Notes: generated from the letters alone by a model not told the origin. Counted from the first letter of the stretch, positions 30,164 to 38,019 are shown. The stretch is DNA of 64,000 bases from Rhizobium sp. SSA_523 (GCF_030435705.1 NZ_CP129382.1:62001-126000); one strand, 5' to 3'. Program-made: numbers and translations.

Positions 30164-30472
30164 ATGATCCTGCATTGCGTATTCCTGCGGCTGAAGGCCT
30201 CGCTGCCGGCCACCGAAAAGCAATCGATCTACGAGGACCTTGCCCGGCTGCAGACGGTCATTCCGGGCATTGTCAGCATCAAGACCGGGCCGAATGTCTC
30301 GCCGGAGGGATTGAGCGGCGGTTTTCGCGAGGGCTTCGTGGTGACCTTCGAGGATGCGACGGCGAGGGATACCTATCTCGCCCATCCCGACCACACATCC
30401 GTCGGCGACCGGATCGTCGCCGCCTGCGATGGCGGCCTTGCCGGTCTTCTGGTGTTCGATCTGGAAGTGTGA
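30164..30472 (+). CDS. Dabb (stress-responsive A/B barrel) domain protein
   Basis: This 102-aa protein has the Dabb pattern: MILHCVFLRLK at the N-terminus, a GPNVSPEG.SGGF segment and the HPDHTSVGDRI histidine region. These ferredoxin-like dimeric barrels occur in stress proteins and polyketide cyclases; the role here is unknown. The start has a strong GGGGAGGAG site 6 nt upstream. Confidence 0.88.
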   Translation: MILHCVFLRLKASLPATEKQSIYEDLARLQTVIPGIVSIKTGPNVSPEGLSGGFREGFVVTFEDATARDTYLAHPDHTSVGDRIVAACDGGLAGLLVFDLEV

Positions 30473-30593
30473 GCCGGGGCGATCGCTCCGGCTCGTGGCC
30501 CTCATCCGGCGGCGGCGACCTTCTCCCCGCCACGCGGGTAGAAGGGATATGCAGGCCGGCTCTCCACCCGTTGCGACGTTGCACGGGCCACGT

Positions 30594-30622
30594 CCCCTCT
30601 CCCCGCCTGAGTGGGGAGAGGG
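30594..30622. repeat. REP-like palindrome, copy left of GNAT pseudogene
   Basis: A stem CCCTCTCCCC / GGGGAGAGGG with a short loop is followed by TTAGGTTGAGGGGCAAAGC. A second copy in the same orientation with the same tail is at 32053-32100, and a core copy at 41427-41448. It is a dispersed intergenic element. Confidence 0.85.
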
Positions 30623-30749
30623 TTAGGTTGAGGGGCAAAGCTCTCGGAGGGTGAGGGGATGCCGTTTCATATCAGCATGGCTCAACATGAAGATGTCGCC
30701 TCGTGGCTTCGCCTCGCAGAAGAGGTGGTGCCGCTTTTCGGACCGATGC

Positions 30750-30757
30750 CAGATTTC
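30750..30757. repeat. 8-bp target duplication, left copy
   Basis: CAGATTTC at the left edge of the insertion is repeated at 31657-31664. The original gene needs only one copy (encoding part of PDF), so the second was made by the insertion. Confidence 0.82.
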
Positions 30758-30770
30758 CGCTATTCTATTC

Positions 30771-30787
30771 GGTAGCAACTGCCACCA
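30771..30787 (+). repeat. Left inverted repeat of the Uma2 element
   Basis: GGTAGCAACTGCCACCA is matched, inverted, by 31632-31648 with one mismatch. After one gapped base the similarity continues for three more bases (ACT). Confidence 0.85.
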
Positions 30788-30838
30788 GACTTAACTAGGA
30801 CGACAGCCTGGTATCCACTCGCTTGTTTGGAGTAGCGA

Positions 30839-30973
30839 ATGTTCGGTATCGAGGATGAAACAAAGTGGAAGCGGAGGGAAATTGGCAAGCAGATTGAACG
30901 CATGAGGGCGGGGGCACCACCAAACCTCCACCGCTCCTCTGGTTCAGAGATCAACGAGGTTTTTGACTGTTGA
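30839..30973 (+). CDS. Possible 44-aa ORF inside the Uma2 element
   Basis: This ORF of 44 codons (MFGIEDETKWKRREIGKQ...) is convergent with the Uma2 gene and overlaps its last 23 bp. It is hydrophilic and basic, with no domain I recognise and no strong ribosome binding site. It may be chance coding, but it is the only other frame of note in the element's left arm. Confidence 0.25.
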   Translation: MFGIEDETKWKRREIGKQIERMRAGAPPNLHRSSGSEINEVFDC

Positions 30974-31559
30974 TCTCCTCAATCAAGCGTGGACGGTTGC
31001 GAGGCGTGAGCGTGTCATAAATTTCGGACAGCGCGATAGAAGCGCCAATCTCCGGCATGTAGATTACGCTTTCGAGGTCATCGTACTTCTCGGATCCCCA
31101 CACTCCTTCGCCGTCGCGTCTGTAGAGCTTGACGAGAATATGGCTCGGCTCAACGAACATAATGAGGCGGATCGCCGGATGTTCCCGATACTCGTCGAGC
31201 TTGTCGGTTGTGTCCACTGAACTCGTGCCGGGGGACGAGACCTCCACCACAAGTGTGGGGTTCTCAGCAACCATTGCGTCAGGGTCGGGTGGACCGCAGT
31301 CCACGACGATGTCAGGATACCGAATGGTGCTCGCCAGCGTCTGGACGGCTGTGTCGCTTGAAGTCGTTCGGCAGCCGCCAGACTTCGATTGCGGCGCCAG
31401 CGAGGAAACGATATTCGAAACGACGACGTTGTGACCCTGCTTGGCACCAGCCATCATCTCGATGACACAACCATCGACCAGCTCGAATCGGCCCTCTTGA
31501 CCGGGAATCCACTCGAGGAAATCCTCCGCCGAGACACGGTCGTGTTCCATAGCCTGCAT
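30951..31559 (-). CDS. Uma2 family (DUF820) putative restriction-like endonuclease
   Basis: This 202-aa protein of the Uma2/DUF820 family has a PD-(D/E)xK-like nuclease fold. The N-terminal core has EDFLEW...GRFELVDGCVIEM, the family opening; the catalytic region reads RYPDIVVDCG followed by LVVEVSSPGT and a conserved DKLDEY, so the D...E-x-x pattern expected of active members is kept. Family function is unproven. It is the only recognised gene of the surrounding 899-bp element. ATG 31559 has AGGGAG about 6 nt upstream and a strong promoter just before. Its lower GC and different codon use suggest transfer. Confidence 0.88.
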   Translation of the reverse strand: MQAMEHDRVSAEDFLEWIPGQEGRFELVDGCVIEMMAGAKQGHNVVVSNIVSSLAPQSKSGGCRTTSSDTAVQTLASTIRYPDIVVDCGPPDPDAMVAENPTLVVEVSSPGTSSVDTTDKLDEYREHPAIRLIMFVEPSHILVKLYRRDGEGVWGSEKYDDLESVIYMPEIGASIALSEIYDTLTPRNRPRLIEEINSQKPR

Positions 31560-31581
31560 GTCGTGCTCCCTTCTTGAGGCT

Positions 31582-31610
31582 ATTATAGCATATAACTGCC
31601 CTCATGTCGT
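31582..31610 (-). promoter_or_regulatory. Sigma-70-type promoter of the Uma2 gene
   Basis: On the minus strand a perfect -10 TATAAT (31582-31587) has an extended TGC just before it, and ACGACA (31605-31610, four of six -35 bases) lies 17 bp upstream. It is 22 bp from the Uma2 start codon and inside the element, so the gene carries its promoter with it. Confidence 0.65.
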
Positions 31611-31631
31611 GACTATGCTTCTCGGTGTAGT

Positions 31632-31648
31632 TGGTGGCAGTTACTACC
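31632..31648 (-). repeat. Right inverted repeat of the Uma2 element
   Basis: TGGTGGCAGTTACTACC is the inverted partner of 30771-30787. It lies 8 bp inside the right-hand copy of CAGATTTC. Confidence 0.85.
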
Positions 31649-31656
31649 TCATTCCG

Positions 31657-31664
31657 CAGATTTC
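31657..31664. repeat. 8-bp target duplication, right copy
   Basis: CAGATTTC, second copy. It continues directly into GAGACTGTC, the natural continuation of the GNAT reading frame. Confidence 0.82.
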
Positions 31665-32052
31665 GAGACTGTCTTGACCCGCAAGATCGCACAACGCCAG
31701 GCCTTCTGCGCAAAAGCGGAGTCGATGAACTTGAATGTTCTGGGAGGCGTACTGGTGGGCGGCAGCGGCGTGGCTTACGCCATCCGCTGGCTCGCCGTTT
31801 CATCGCAACATCAGCGACTCGGGCATTGGCAAGGCGCTCATCAAGGCGGCCCTTTCAACCATGCCTCCGGAGTGCGCTGTGCATGTGGATACCTTTGTGG
31901 AAGGCAGTCCGGATGCGGGTGCCGCCAGACGGCTTTACGAGAGCTGCGGTTTCGTTCCGGGAGATGTTTGGTGGGAGGGGGAGATCGTTCGTCAGCGGTA
32001 TGTGCGGACGCCTCGAATGATCGACATGAACCCTGAGGGCGCGTCTGCGCTT

Positions 32053-32100
32053 GTCCCCACTCCCCGCCTGAGCGGGGAGAGGGTTAGGGTGAGGGGCAAA
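32053..32100. repeat. REP-like palindrome, copy right of GNAT pseudogene
   Basis: The stem CTCCCCGC / GCGGGGAG (32060-32081) and its tail GAGGGTTAGGGTGAGGGGC match the copy at 30594 in the same orientation. On the minus strand it is about 30 bp downstream of the zinc-binding protein gene and may act as its 3' stabiliser or terminator. Confidence 0.82.
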
Positions 32101-32130
32101 GCGCTCCGAGGGTGCCTTCCCAAAGAAACC

Positions 32131-33030
32131 TCAGCTGCCCTTGGTCATCGCCGCGGCCAGCTGATTGACATTGTAGCGGAACATCTTTTCAAAGGTCGGC
32201 GCGGGGCCGGTCGGGTCCGATAGCGATTCCACATAAAGCGCGCCGCCCGGTTCTGCCCCGGTCGCCTTCGCCACCTGCCTGACCAGGCGCGGATCGTTGG
32301 AATTCTCGATGAAATAGGTCTTCACCTGTTCGGCTTTGATCTGGTCGATCAGCTTGGCCACATCGGCGGCGGAGGCCTCGCTTTCGGTCGAGAGGCCGAG
32401 CGGCGCGAGGAAGGTCACCTTGTATTCGCGGCCGAAATAGCCGAAGGCATCTTGGCTGGTCAGCACCTTGCGGCGGTCTTCCGGCACTTTGCCGATCTTT
32501 TCGCGCGCATAGGCATCCATGACGTCGAGCTTTTTCGTATAGGCTTCGGCATTCGCCTTGAAGGTCGCGGCATCGGCGGGATCGGCGGCGGAGAGCGCCT
32601 TTTCGATATTGGCGACCCAGATCTTCACATTGACCGGGCTGTTCCAGACATGCGGATCGGTCACCTGTTTGCCGTCCTCTTCCATGGTGCGGGTCTTGAT
32701 GCCTTCCGAGGCGGTGACCGGCTTGCCCTTGAAGCCGGAGGCGGAAATCAGCCGGTCCATCCAGCCTTCCAGGCCTTCGCCGCTGACGAAGACCACATCG
32801 GCTTCCTTCAGCGTCTTGGCGTCGCTCGGCGAGGGCTCGAATTCATGGGGATCGCCATCGGGGCCGACAAGGCTTGCCACGCGCACCTTGTCGCCGCCCA
32901 CCTGGTGAACGACGTCGGCAAGCACGGTGAAGGAGGCGACGGCCTTCAGCTCGGCGGCGGAAACCGGGGCGCTGAAGGCAAGCATGGCTGGAATGGCTGC
33001 GGCAGACAACAGCAGGGGGCGGAGTGACAT
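32131..33030 (-). CDS. Zinc/manganese ABC transporter substrate-binding protein
   Basis: This 299-aa protein has a signal peptide and a cluster A-I metal-binding fold. Probable ligand histidines are in DVVHQVGG, GDPHEFEPS and DPHVWNSP, with a late acidic STESEAS segment. It captures Zn or Mn in the periplasm for the adjacent permease and ATPase. No long His-rich loop is seen. Order ATPase-permease-binding protein resembles aztABC of other alphaproteobacteria; zinc is favoured because of the Zur-like box upstream of the operon. Confidence 0.88.
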   Translation of the reverse strand: MSLRPLLLSAAAIPAMLAFSAPVSAAELKAVASFTVLADVVHQVGGDKVRVASLVGPDGDPHEFEPSPSDAKTLKEADVVFVSGEGLEGWMDRLISASGFKGKPVTASEGIKTRTMEEDGKQVTDPHVWNSPVNVKIWVANIEKALSAADPADAATFKANAEAYTKKLDVMDAYAREKIGKVPEDRRKVLTSQDAFGYFGREYKVTFLAPLGLSTESEASAADVAKLIDQIKAEQVKTYFIENSNDPRLVRQVAKATGAEPGGALYVESLSDPTGPAPTFEKMFRYNVNQLAAAMTKGS

Positions 33031-33049
33031 CGGGAGCGTCTCCTTGGGG

Positions 33050-33937
33050 TTAGCCCGTCAGATGCGGGCGGGGAAAATAGCGCCGGGCCAGGCCTGAGGG
33101 CGCGATGACAATCGACAGGGCATAGAAAAGAGCGGCGGTGACGATGATGGTGGGGCCGGAGGCCAATTCGAGGTGATAGGAGGCGATCAGGCCGAGATAG
33201 CCGGAGACGAGCGCCGTGGCGGACGCTATGACCAGCATGCGCGACAGCTTGCGGGACCAGAGTTGGGCGATGGCCGCCGGCAGCATCATCAGGCCGACCG
33301 CCATCAGCGTGCCGAGCGCCTGGAAGCTCGCCACCAGGTTCAAGACGACCAGCACCAGAAAGGCGATGTGGTAAAACGGGCCGCGCCCGCCGACGGCGCG
33401 CAGGAAGCCGGGATCGAAACATTCGGCCACCAGCGGTCGGTAGATCAGCGCCAGCGCCACAAGCGTGACGGTGGTGATCGTGCCGATCTGGATCAGCGCC
33501 TGCGCATCGATGGCGAGAATGGTGCCGAACAGCACATGCAGAAGATCGATATTGGAGCCTCGCAGCGACACGATCAGCACGCCGAGCGCGAGCGAGGTCA
33601 GGTAGAAGCTGGCAAAACTCGCATCTTCGGCCAGACTGGTCGCCCGGCTGACGGCGCCCGACAGGAGTGCGACGGAGAGGCCGGCAACCAGCCCGCCCAG
33701 TCCCATGGCGGTGAGCGACAGCGAGCCGGCCAGCAGGTAGCCGATCGCCGCGCCCGGCAGAACGGCATGGCTGAGCGCATCGCCCATGAGGCTCATGCGC
33801 CGCATCATCAGGAAAACGCCAATCGGACCGCAGCCGAGCGAGAGGCAGAGGCAGGCCACCAGCGCCCGGCGCATGAAGCCGTAATCGGCAAAGGGCGCCA
33901 GAAAGACCTGGTAGAGAAAGGCGGCATCGACCGTCAT
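33050..33937 (-). CDS. Zinc/manganese ABC transporter permease
   Basis: This 295-aa ZnuB/TroC-type permease has about eight membrane helices; typical sequence includes MSLMGDALSHAVLPGAAIGYL in its first third. Its ATG overlaps the ATPase stop by 4 nt. Together with the neighbouring ATPase and binding protein it makes a complete metal importer. Confidence 0.92.
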   Translation of the reverse strand: MTVDAAFLYQVFLAPFADYGFMRRALVACLCLSLGCGPIGVFLMMRRMSLMGDALSHAVLPGAAIGYLLAGSLSLTAMGLGGLVAGLSVALLSGAVSRATSLAEDASFASFYLTSLALGVLIVSLRGSNIDLLHVLFGTILAIDAQALIQIGTITTVTLVALALIYRPLVAECFDPGFLRAVGGRGPFYHIAFLVLVVLNLVASFQALGTLMAVGLMMLPAAIAQLWSRKLSRMLVIASATALVSGYLGLIASYHLELASGPTIIVTAALFYALSIVIAPSGLARRYFPRPHLTG

Positions 33938-34758
33938 GCGGCACCGGCGCAGCGTGTGGCGTCCTCGTCCCAGGCTTCGGCCATGGCGCGCGCCTTGAGA
34001 AGATTGGCCGGCGCCATCACCGCCTCGGTCGGCCCCCAGGCAATGAGTTCGCGGGCGATCAGCAGCGTTTCGGGAAAATGTGCGCGGACCTGCTCGAAAT
34101 CATGCAGCACGGCCACCACGGTGCGCCCTTCGCCATGCCAGCGCGCGACAATCTCCAGAAGGTCGCGCGTGGTGCGGGCATCGATGGCGGTAAAGGGCTC
34201 GTCCAGCAGGATCAGCCTTGCATCCTGCAGGAGGAGCCGGGCAAACAGCACGCGCTGGAACTGGCCGGCGGAAAGGGCGCCGATCACCCGCTGCGCAAAC
34301 CCTTGCAGGCCGACGGCCGCCAGCGCCGCATCTGCTTCCCTGCGGGCAGAGGCCGAGACCCGGCCAAAGGCGCCGCTGCGATGCCAGTCGCCCAGCAGTA
34401 CCGTGTCCAGAACGGTGATGGGAAAACGGCGGTTGATTTCGGCCGCCTGCGGCAGATAGCCGATCTCGCCGCGCGACAGCGCCTGGCGGATCATGCCCTC
34501 GGCGGGGCGCAACTCGCCGATGATCGCCTTCAGAAGCGTTGATTTGCCGGCACCGTTCGGCCCGGCGATCGCCGTGAGGCTGCCGGCTTTCAGGCTGCCG
34601 GACAGATGATGCACCGCCGGGTGGCGGTCATAGGCGAGTGTCAGGTTCTGCAGTGTCACCACAGCCGTGGGGGAGCCGGCCGAGGGGGAGCCGGGAGAGG
34701 GGGAGTCAACCGAGGGCGCGCCAGGGGCCGCAGCGCGGATCGCCTTGGACCCGCTCAT
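33934..34758 (-). CDS. Zinc/manganese ABC transporter ATP-binding protein
   Basis: This 274-aa ATPase has Walker A GPNGAGKST, signature LSAGQFQR (a variant of LSGGQ seen in metal importers), Walker B LILLDEP and switch histidine in VLHDFEQV. The N-terminal 35 residues are Ala/Pro/Ser-rich and precede the ABC core. The ATG at 34758 is chosen over 34791 because it overlaps the stop of the upstream small gene (ATGA). Confidence 0.9.
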   Translation of the reverse strand: MSGSKAIRAAAPGAPSVDSPSPGSPSAGSPTAVVTLQNLTLAYDRHPAVHHLSGSLKAGSLTAIAGPNGAGKSTLLKAIIGELRPAEGMIRQALSRGEIGYLPQAAEINRRFPITVLDTVLLGDWHRSGAFGRVSASARREADAALAAVGLQGFAQRVIGALSAGQFQRVLFARLLLQDARLILLDEPFTAIDARTTRDLLEIVARWHGEGRTVVAVLHDFEQVRAHFPETLLIARELIAWGPTEAVMAPANLLKARAMAEAWDEDATRCAGAA

Positions 34759-35042
34759 GGCAGCGATACCGCCCAGCCGATCGCAAGCCACAGGAGGGTG
34801 AGCAGCAGGGCTGCACCAAGTGCCCGCGATCCGGCATTGGCTTGCAGCAGGCTCGGCGGCGAAGCCTTTGGCGGGGCAGGCGCTCTTGCGGCTTTGCCGG
34901 CCTGTGAGGCGCGGATTCGATCAAAGACGGTCAGGACATGCGACGCGAGGAGACGGGATGCGGACACGCGGGATGCGGAAGGGCCGGAGCTGGAAAAGCG
35001 GTATCTGGGAAGCCGGTATCGCGAAAGACGGGAGGACGACAT
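34755..35042 (-). CDS. Small membrane protein leading the zinc transporter operon
   Basis: This 95-aa protein is unknown to me. The N-terminal two-thirds is basic and Ser/Pro-rich; the C-terminus is one hydrophobic helix (about 71-93, ALGAALLLTLLWLAIGWAV). Its stop overlaps the ATPase start by 4 nt and it starts about 30 bp from a Zur-like box, so it is the first gene of the operon. The tight spacing supports a real gene with a role linked to zinc uptake, though low-complexity composition leaves doubt. Confidence 0.6.
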   Translation of the reverse strand: MSSSRLSRYRLPRYRFSSSGPSASRVSASRLLASHVLTVFDRIRASQAGKAARAPAPPKASPPSLLQANAGSRALGAALLLTLLWLAIGWAVSLP

Positions 35043-35058
35043 GATCTGTCACCTGTTA

Positions 35059-35086
35059 CACTATAACCGTTATGTTATAACAAAAG
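35059..35086 (-). promoter_or_regulatory. Zur-like operator upstream of zinc operon
   Basis: The 10-bp perfect palindrome TGTTATAACA (35073-35082) sits inside the AT-rich CTATAACCGTTATG...AAAAG. It matches the ATGTTATAACAT core of alphaproteobacterial Zur sites and lies just upstream of the first gene of the metal transporter operon. It would repress the operon when zinc is sufficient. Confidence 0.7.
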
Positions 35087-35218
35087 TGGCAGGAAAATGG
35101 CAAGCCATGATGGGCAACCGGGTTGATAACCGGCGGCTCTTATGCCGTCCGCCGGTTTGCCCTTTGCTGGCGAGGATGTGAAAAATTCCTGCTGGTCAAA
35201 GGCCTGCCGGTTCGCCGG

Positions 35219-37165
35219 TCAGAACTCGTTCCAGGTTGCCGAGGCTTCCGCACCGCGCAGCCCCACGGCATTGGCGACTTTCGAGATCATCCGGCGGGCC
35301 GGGGAGGCGACCGCCCGGTGGTCGCCGCGGACAGGTTCGGGCCGCTGCGGGCTGGCGCCGTGGCCGGTCTCGCGGGCATCCAGTCGAAATTCCTGGACGA
35401 TCTCCCGCAGCTTGCGCACCTCACCGGACAAAGCGGAGCTGGCCGCCGTCGATTCCTCGACCATGGCGGCATTCTGCTGCGTCACCTGATCCATCTGGTT
35501 GACGGCCGTGTTCACTTCCGCCAGTCCCACCGATTGCTCGCGCGCCGAGGTCGCAATCGCATCCAGCTGATTGTTGATGGTGACCACCTGATCCTCGATC
35601 ACTTTCAGCGCCTCGCCGGTCTGCTGCACGAGTTTCACGCCGGTACTGACCTCGTTGACCGAATTGCGGATCAGCTCCTTGATCTCCCGCGCCGCCTGCG
35701 CCGATCTCTGCGCCAGTTCGCGCACCTCCTGCGCAACCACTGCAAAACCCTTGCCGGCATCCCCGGCGCGTGCGGCTTCCACACCGGCATTCAAGGCCAG
35801 GAGATTGGTCTGGAAGGCGATCTCGTCGATGACGCCGATAATGCTGGAGATCTGGTTGGAGGATTCCTCGATGCGCTGCATGGCCGCCACCGCATTGGAG
35901 ACGACCTCGGCGGAGCGACGGGCGGACTCATTGGCCTGCACGGCCACATTGCGGGCCTCGTCGGTGCGCTTCGAGGAATTGGCGACATTAGTGGTGATCT
36001 CGTCGAGCGCGGCGGCGGTCTCCTCCAGCGAGGCGGCCTGCTGCTCGGTGCGCTTCGACAGGTCCTGGGCACTCTGGCTGATCTCGCCGGCGCCGCCATC
36101 GATCGAGCCGGTGGCGCGCGCCACTTCCCGCAGGCTCTGCGCCAGCTGGTCCACGGTGGCGTTGAAATCGGCCCGCAGCGGCTCGAACTCCACGGCAAAG
36201 GCCTCCGTCAGGCGATAGGTCAGATCGCCGCCGGACAATTGCCGCAGGCCTTCACCGATCCCCATTGTGGCTTTCGCCATGGCCTCGTTGCGAATGCGCT
36301 CCTCGTCGGCAAGCCTCTGCCGCTCGCTCTCGGCCAGGAGGCGGTTCTCGTCGGCCTCGTGTTCCAGCTCGCGGGCACGCAGGCCATTGGTGCGGAAGAC
36401 ATCCACGGCCCTTGCCATGCTGCCCACCTCGTCCTTGCGCTCGCATCCCTCGACGACCACCGAAAGGTCGCCATTGGCCAGAACGCCCATGGTTGTCGAC
36501 AGCATCTGGATGGGCCTGACCAGCCAGGCGCGGACGGACAGGAAGCCACCGATCAGCAGCGCGGCGAGGATGGCGAACACGGAGGCGAGGGTCACGGTCG
36601 CCGACCAGCGCACCTGGCTGTTGAGGGCGAGATTGGCATTGGTCGCTTCCGTTACCAGTTTATTGCCGATCTCGGTGAATCGCGGCGCGATGGCGGCGAA
36701 AGCCGGCTGGCACTCCTTCAGGAAGGCGGCTTGCGCGGCCGCAATCTCGGAATCGGTATTGGAAAACCTGGCCAGCTCGGTGGAGGCGGCGCATGCGCCG
36801 TCGACCACCGCCAATCCGTCGGTCTTCAATTGCCTGATTTCGGGATTATCGGGCGCCGCGGCGATTGCCACATCGATGCGTTCGATGAAATCGGCGCGCG
36901 ACTGCAGCAGTTCCCTGCGGGCCTGGCCGCTCAGATCTTCCGAGCGCGACATCTGCAGGTCGCCGATTCGGGCGCGCACGCCTTGCAAGGCGCTGCTGCC
37001 GCGGCCAACGAAGAGCGCAGTCCTGGCGGGTCCGGCCAGAAGGCCGCTATAGGCTGCGTCGATATCGGAGGCCTGGTGGGACTGGTAAAGGCTCGTTCCG
37101 ACGGAAATCATTCCGAAGAAGGCCATGATGACAAGAAATTTTCCAACAATGGGGAGGTTCTTCAC
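35219..37165 (-). CDS. Methyl-accepting chemotaxis protein
   Basis: This chemoreceptor of about 648 aa has an N-terminal membrane helix, a periplasmic four-helix-type sensor region of about 150 aa, a second helix (about 195-218), a HAMP domain and a long cytoplasmic signalling coiled coil with the conserved hairpin [22 protein letters not shown]. The last residues, TWNEF, fit the xWxxF pentapeptide that tethers CheR and CheB in other receptors. GTG 37165 ([10 protein letters not shown]) is preferred, with GGAG 7 nt upstream, over the frame start at 37213. The ligand is unknown. Confidence 0.92.
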   Translation of the reverse strand: MKNLPIVGKFLVIMAFFGMISVGTSLYQSHQASDIDAAYSGLLAGPARTALFVGRGSSALQGVRARIGDLQMSRSEDLSGQARRELLQSRADFIERIDVAIAAAPDNPEIRQLKTDGLAVVDGACAASTELARFSNTDSEIAAAQAAFLKECQPAFAAIAPRFTEIGNKLVTEATNANLALNSQVRWSATVTLASVFAILAALLIGGFLSVRAWLVRPIQMLSTTMGVLANGDLSVVVEGCERKDEVGSMARAVDVFRTNGLRARELEHEADENRLLAESERQRLADEERIRNEAMAKATMGIGEGLRQLSGGDLTYRLTEAFAVEFEPLRADFNATVDQLAQSLREVARATGSIDGGAGEISQSAQDLSKRTEQQAASLEETAAALDEITTNVANSSKRTDEARNVAVQANESARRSAEVVSNAVAAMQRIEESSNQISSIIGVIDEIAFQTNLLALNAGVEAARAGDAGKGFAVVAQEVRELAQRSAQAAREIKELIRNSVNEVSTGVKLVQQTGEALKVIEDQVVTINNQLDAIATSAREQSVGLAEVNTAVNQMDQVTQQNAAMVEESTAASSALSGEVRKLREIVQEFRLDARETGHGASPQRPEPVRGDHRAVASPARRMISKVANAVGLRGAEASATWNEF

Positions 37166-37460
37166 AAGCGGACTCCTGCTCCTGGTGCTGCCATGGTCCC
37201 CGGATACGATCATCGCCCGGAACGGCGGTTCAAAGGGAAATGCGGGGCCGCAGGCCGCTCGGGCGCGTGCCGTCTCCGCACAGGTCCTGATTTTTCCCTG
37301 GCCTCATGCAATGAAAAATCATTGGCGAAGAAGTGAACGAGAATGCTTTCCGGCGTATTAAAAGAAAAAAGCAGATCTGCTATAGTATAAATCTGTGTAA
37401 TTATAGTTATTCGATCGTTATTATATGTAGTTTGCTTTTATGTGAACGTGCAGACCATGA
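37166..37460. other. AT-rich leader region of the chemoreceptor gene
   Basis: There is no gene here. The part 37360-37445 is far more AT-rich than the rest of the window. It contains the perfect 12-bp palindrome AGCAGATCTGCT (37370-37381) and several TATA-like hexamers such as TATACT on the minus strand. The chemoreceptor promoter is probably here; the palindrome may be an operator. Confidence 0.45.
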
Positions 37461-37496
37461 AAAAAAGGCGGCCTTAAAGGACCGCCTTCTTTATTT
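37461..37496 (-). terminator. Rho-independent terminator of the peroxiredoxin gene
   Basis: Stem AAGGCGG / CCGCCTT (37465-37471 with 37482-37488) is preceded on the plus strand by a run of A, which becomes a U-run on the minus strand. It lies 38 bp after the peroxiredoxin stop. A T-rich stretch on the other side means that it could also act in the plus direction. Confidence 0.82.
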
Positions 37497-37533
37497 CGCT
37501 TCTGGTGGTATTAGAGACCGCGCGGCTTAGCGC

Positions 37534-38019
37534 TCAGACCTGTTCCAGCATGGCCGCTGCGCCGGACACCGTGGCCTGGCCGGGGCTTTCCTCGACATTG
37601 AGGGCTTTGACCACGCCATCTTCCACCAGCATGGAATAGCGCTTGGAGCGCGTGCCGAGGCCGCCGGCCGAAAGATCGGCATCGAGGCCGATCGCCTTGG
37701 TGAAGCCGGCATCCCAGTCGGACAGGAAATGGATCTTGCCCATGCCGCCGCTCTTTTCGGCCCAGGCGCCCATGACGAAATGATCGTTGACGGCAACCAC
37801 GGCAATATCATCGACGCCACGTTCCAGAAGCGCATCGCGGTTTTCCAGATAACCCGGCAGATGGTTCAGCGTGCAGGTGGGGGTGAAGGCGCCAGGTACG
37901 GCGAAGAGCACCACTTTCTTGCCCTTGAACAGGCTGTCGGTGGTCACCTCCACCGGTCCATCGGCGGTCTTTTCCTTGAAAGTGGCAGCGGGCAGGCGGT
38001 CGCCAACGGCAATGGTCAT
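37534..38019 (-). CDS. Peroxiredoxin (Prx5 type)
   Basis: This 161-aa atypical 2-Cys or 1-Cys peroxiredoxin of the Prx5 group has peroxidatic Cys49 in PGAFTPTCT. The block VNDHFVMGAWA and the later SKRYSMLVEDG are family-typical. It reduces hydrogen peroxide and organic hydroperoxides using thioredoxin, glutaredoxin or glutathione. A strong terminator follows. Confidence 0.94.
   Translation of the reverse strand: MTIAVGDRLPAATFKEKTADGPVEVTTDSLFKGKKVVLFAVPGAFTPTCTLNHLPGYLENRDALLERGVDDIAVVAVNDHFVMGAWAEKSGGMGKIHFLSDWDAGFTKAIGLDADLSAGGLGTRSKRYSMLVEDGVVKALNVEESPGQATVSGAAAMLEQV

Larger units (their letters stand above)
30758..31656. mobile_element. 899-bp TIR element carrying a Uma2-family gene
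   Basis: This insertion is defined by three independent signs. It is flanked by direct repeats CAGATTTC. It has inverted repeats near both ends: GGTAGCAACTGCCACCA (30771-30787) against the complement of 31632-31648, with one mismatch in 17. Its removal restores an interrupted GNAT reading frame. The inverted repeats sit 13 bp and 8 bp inside the flanking repeats, so the outermost ends are imperfect. It encodes no recognisable transposase; its only clear gene is a Uma2-type putative nuclease with its own promoter. GC content is visibly lower than in neighbouring genes. It is either a non-autonomous element with cargo or one moved by the Uma2 protein itself. Confidence 0.82.
30659..32039 (+). 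pseudogene. GNAT acetyltransferase split by the Uma2 element and a frameshift
   Basis: The N-terminal 33 codons (30659-30757, ending GPMPDF) and a C-terminal part from 31659 (DFETVLTRKIAQRQ onward) are two halves of one GNAT. Deleting 899 bp of insertion plus one copy of the flanking 8-bp repeat joins them in frame at PDF-ETVL. A second lesion is an extra G in the GGG at 31821-31823: before it the frame reads SSQHQRLG, after it IGKALIKAA, together the acetyl-CoA loop. The end of the gene is unclear because the frame runs on into a REP copy. The gene is certainly inactive as it stands. Confidence 0.88.

Noticed and set aside
30758..31656. A conventional insertion sequence with transposase
   Set aside because: No frame in the element shows a DDE, HUH or serine/tyrosine recombinase pattern; the only clear product is Uma2-type.
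34755..35042. Treating the 95-aa ORF upstream of the zinc ATPase as a shadow
   Set aside because: Rejected as a dismissal: the 4-nt overlap with the ATPase start, a membrane helix and the adjacent Zur-like site support a real gene.
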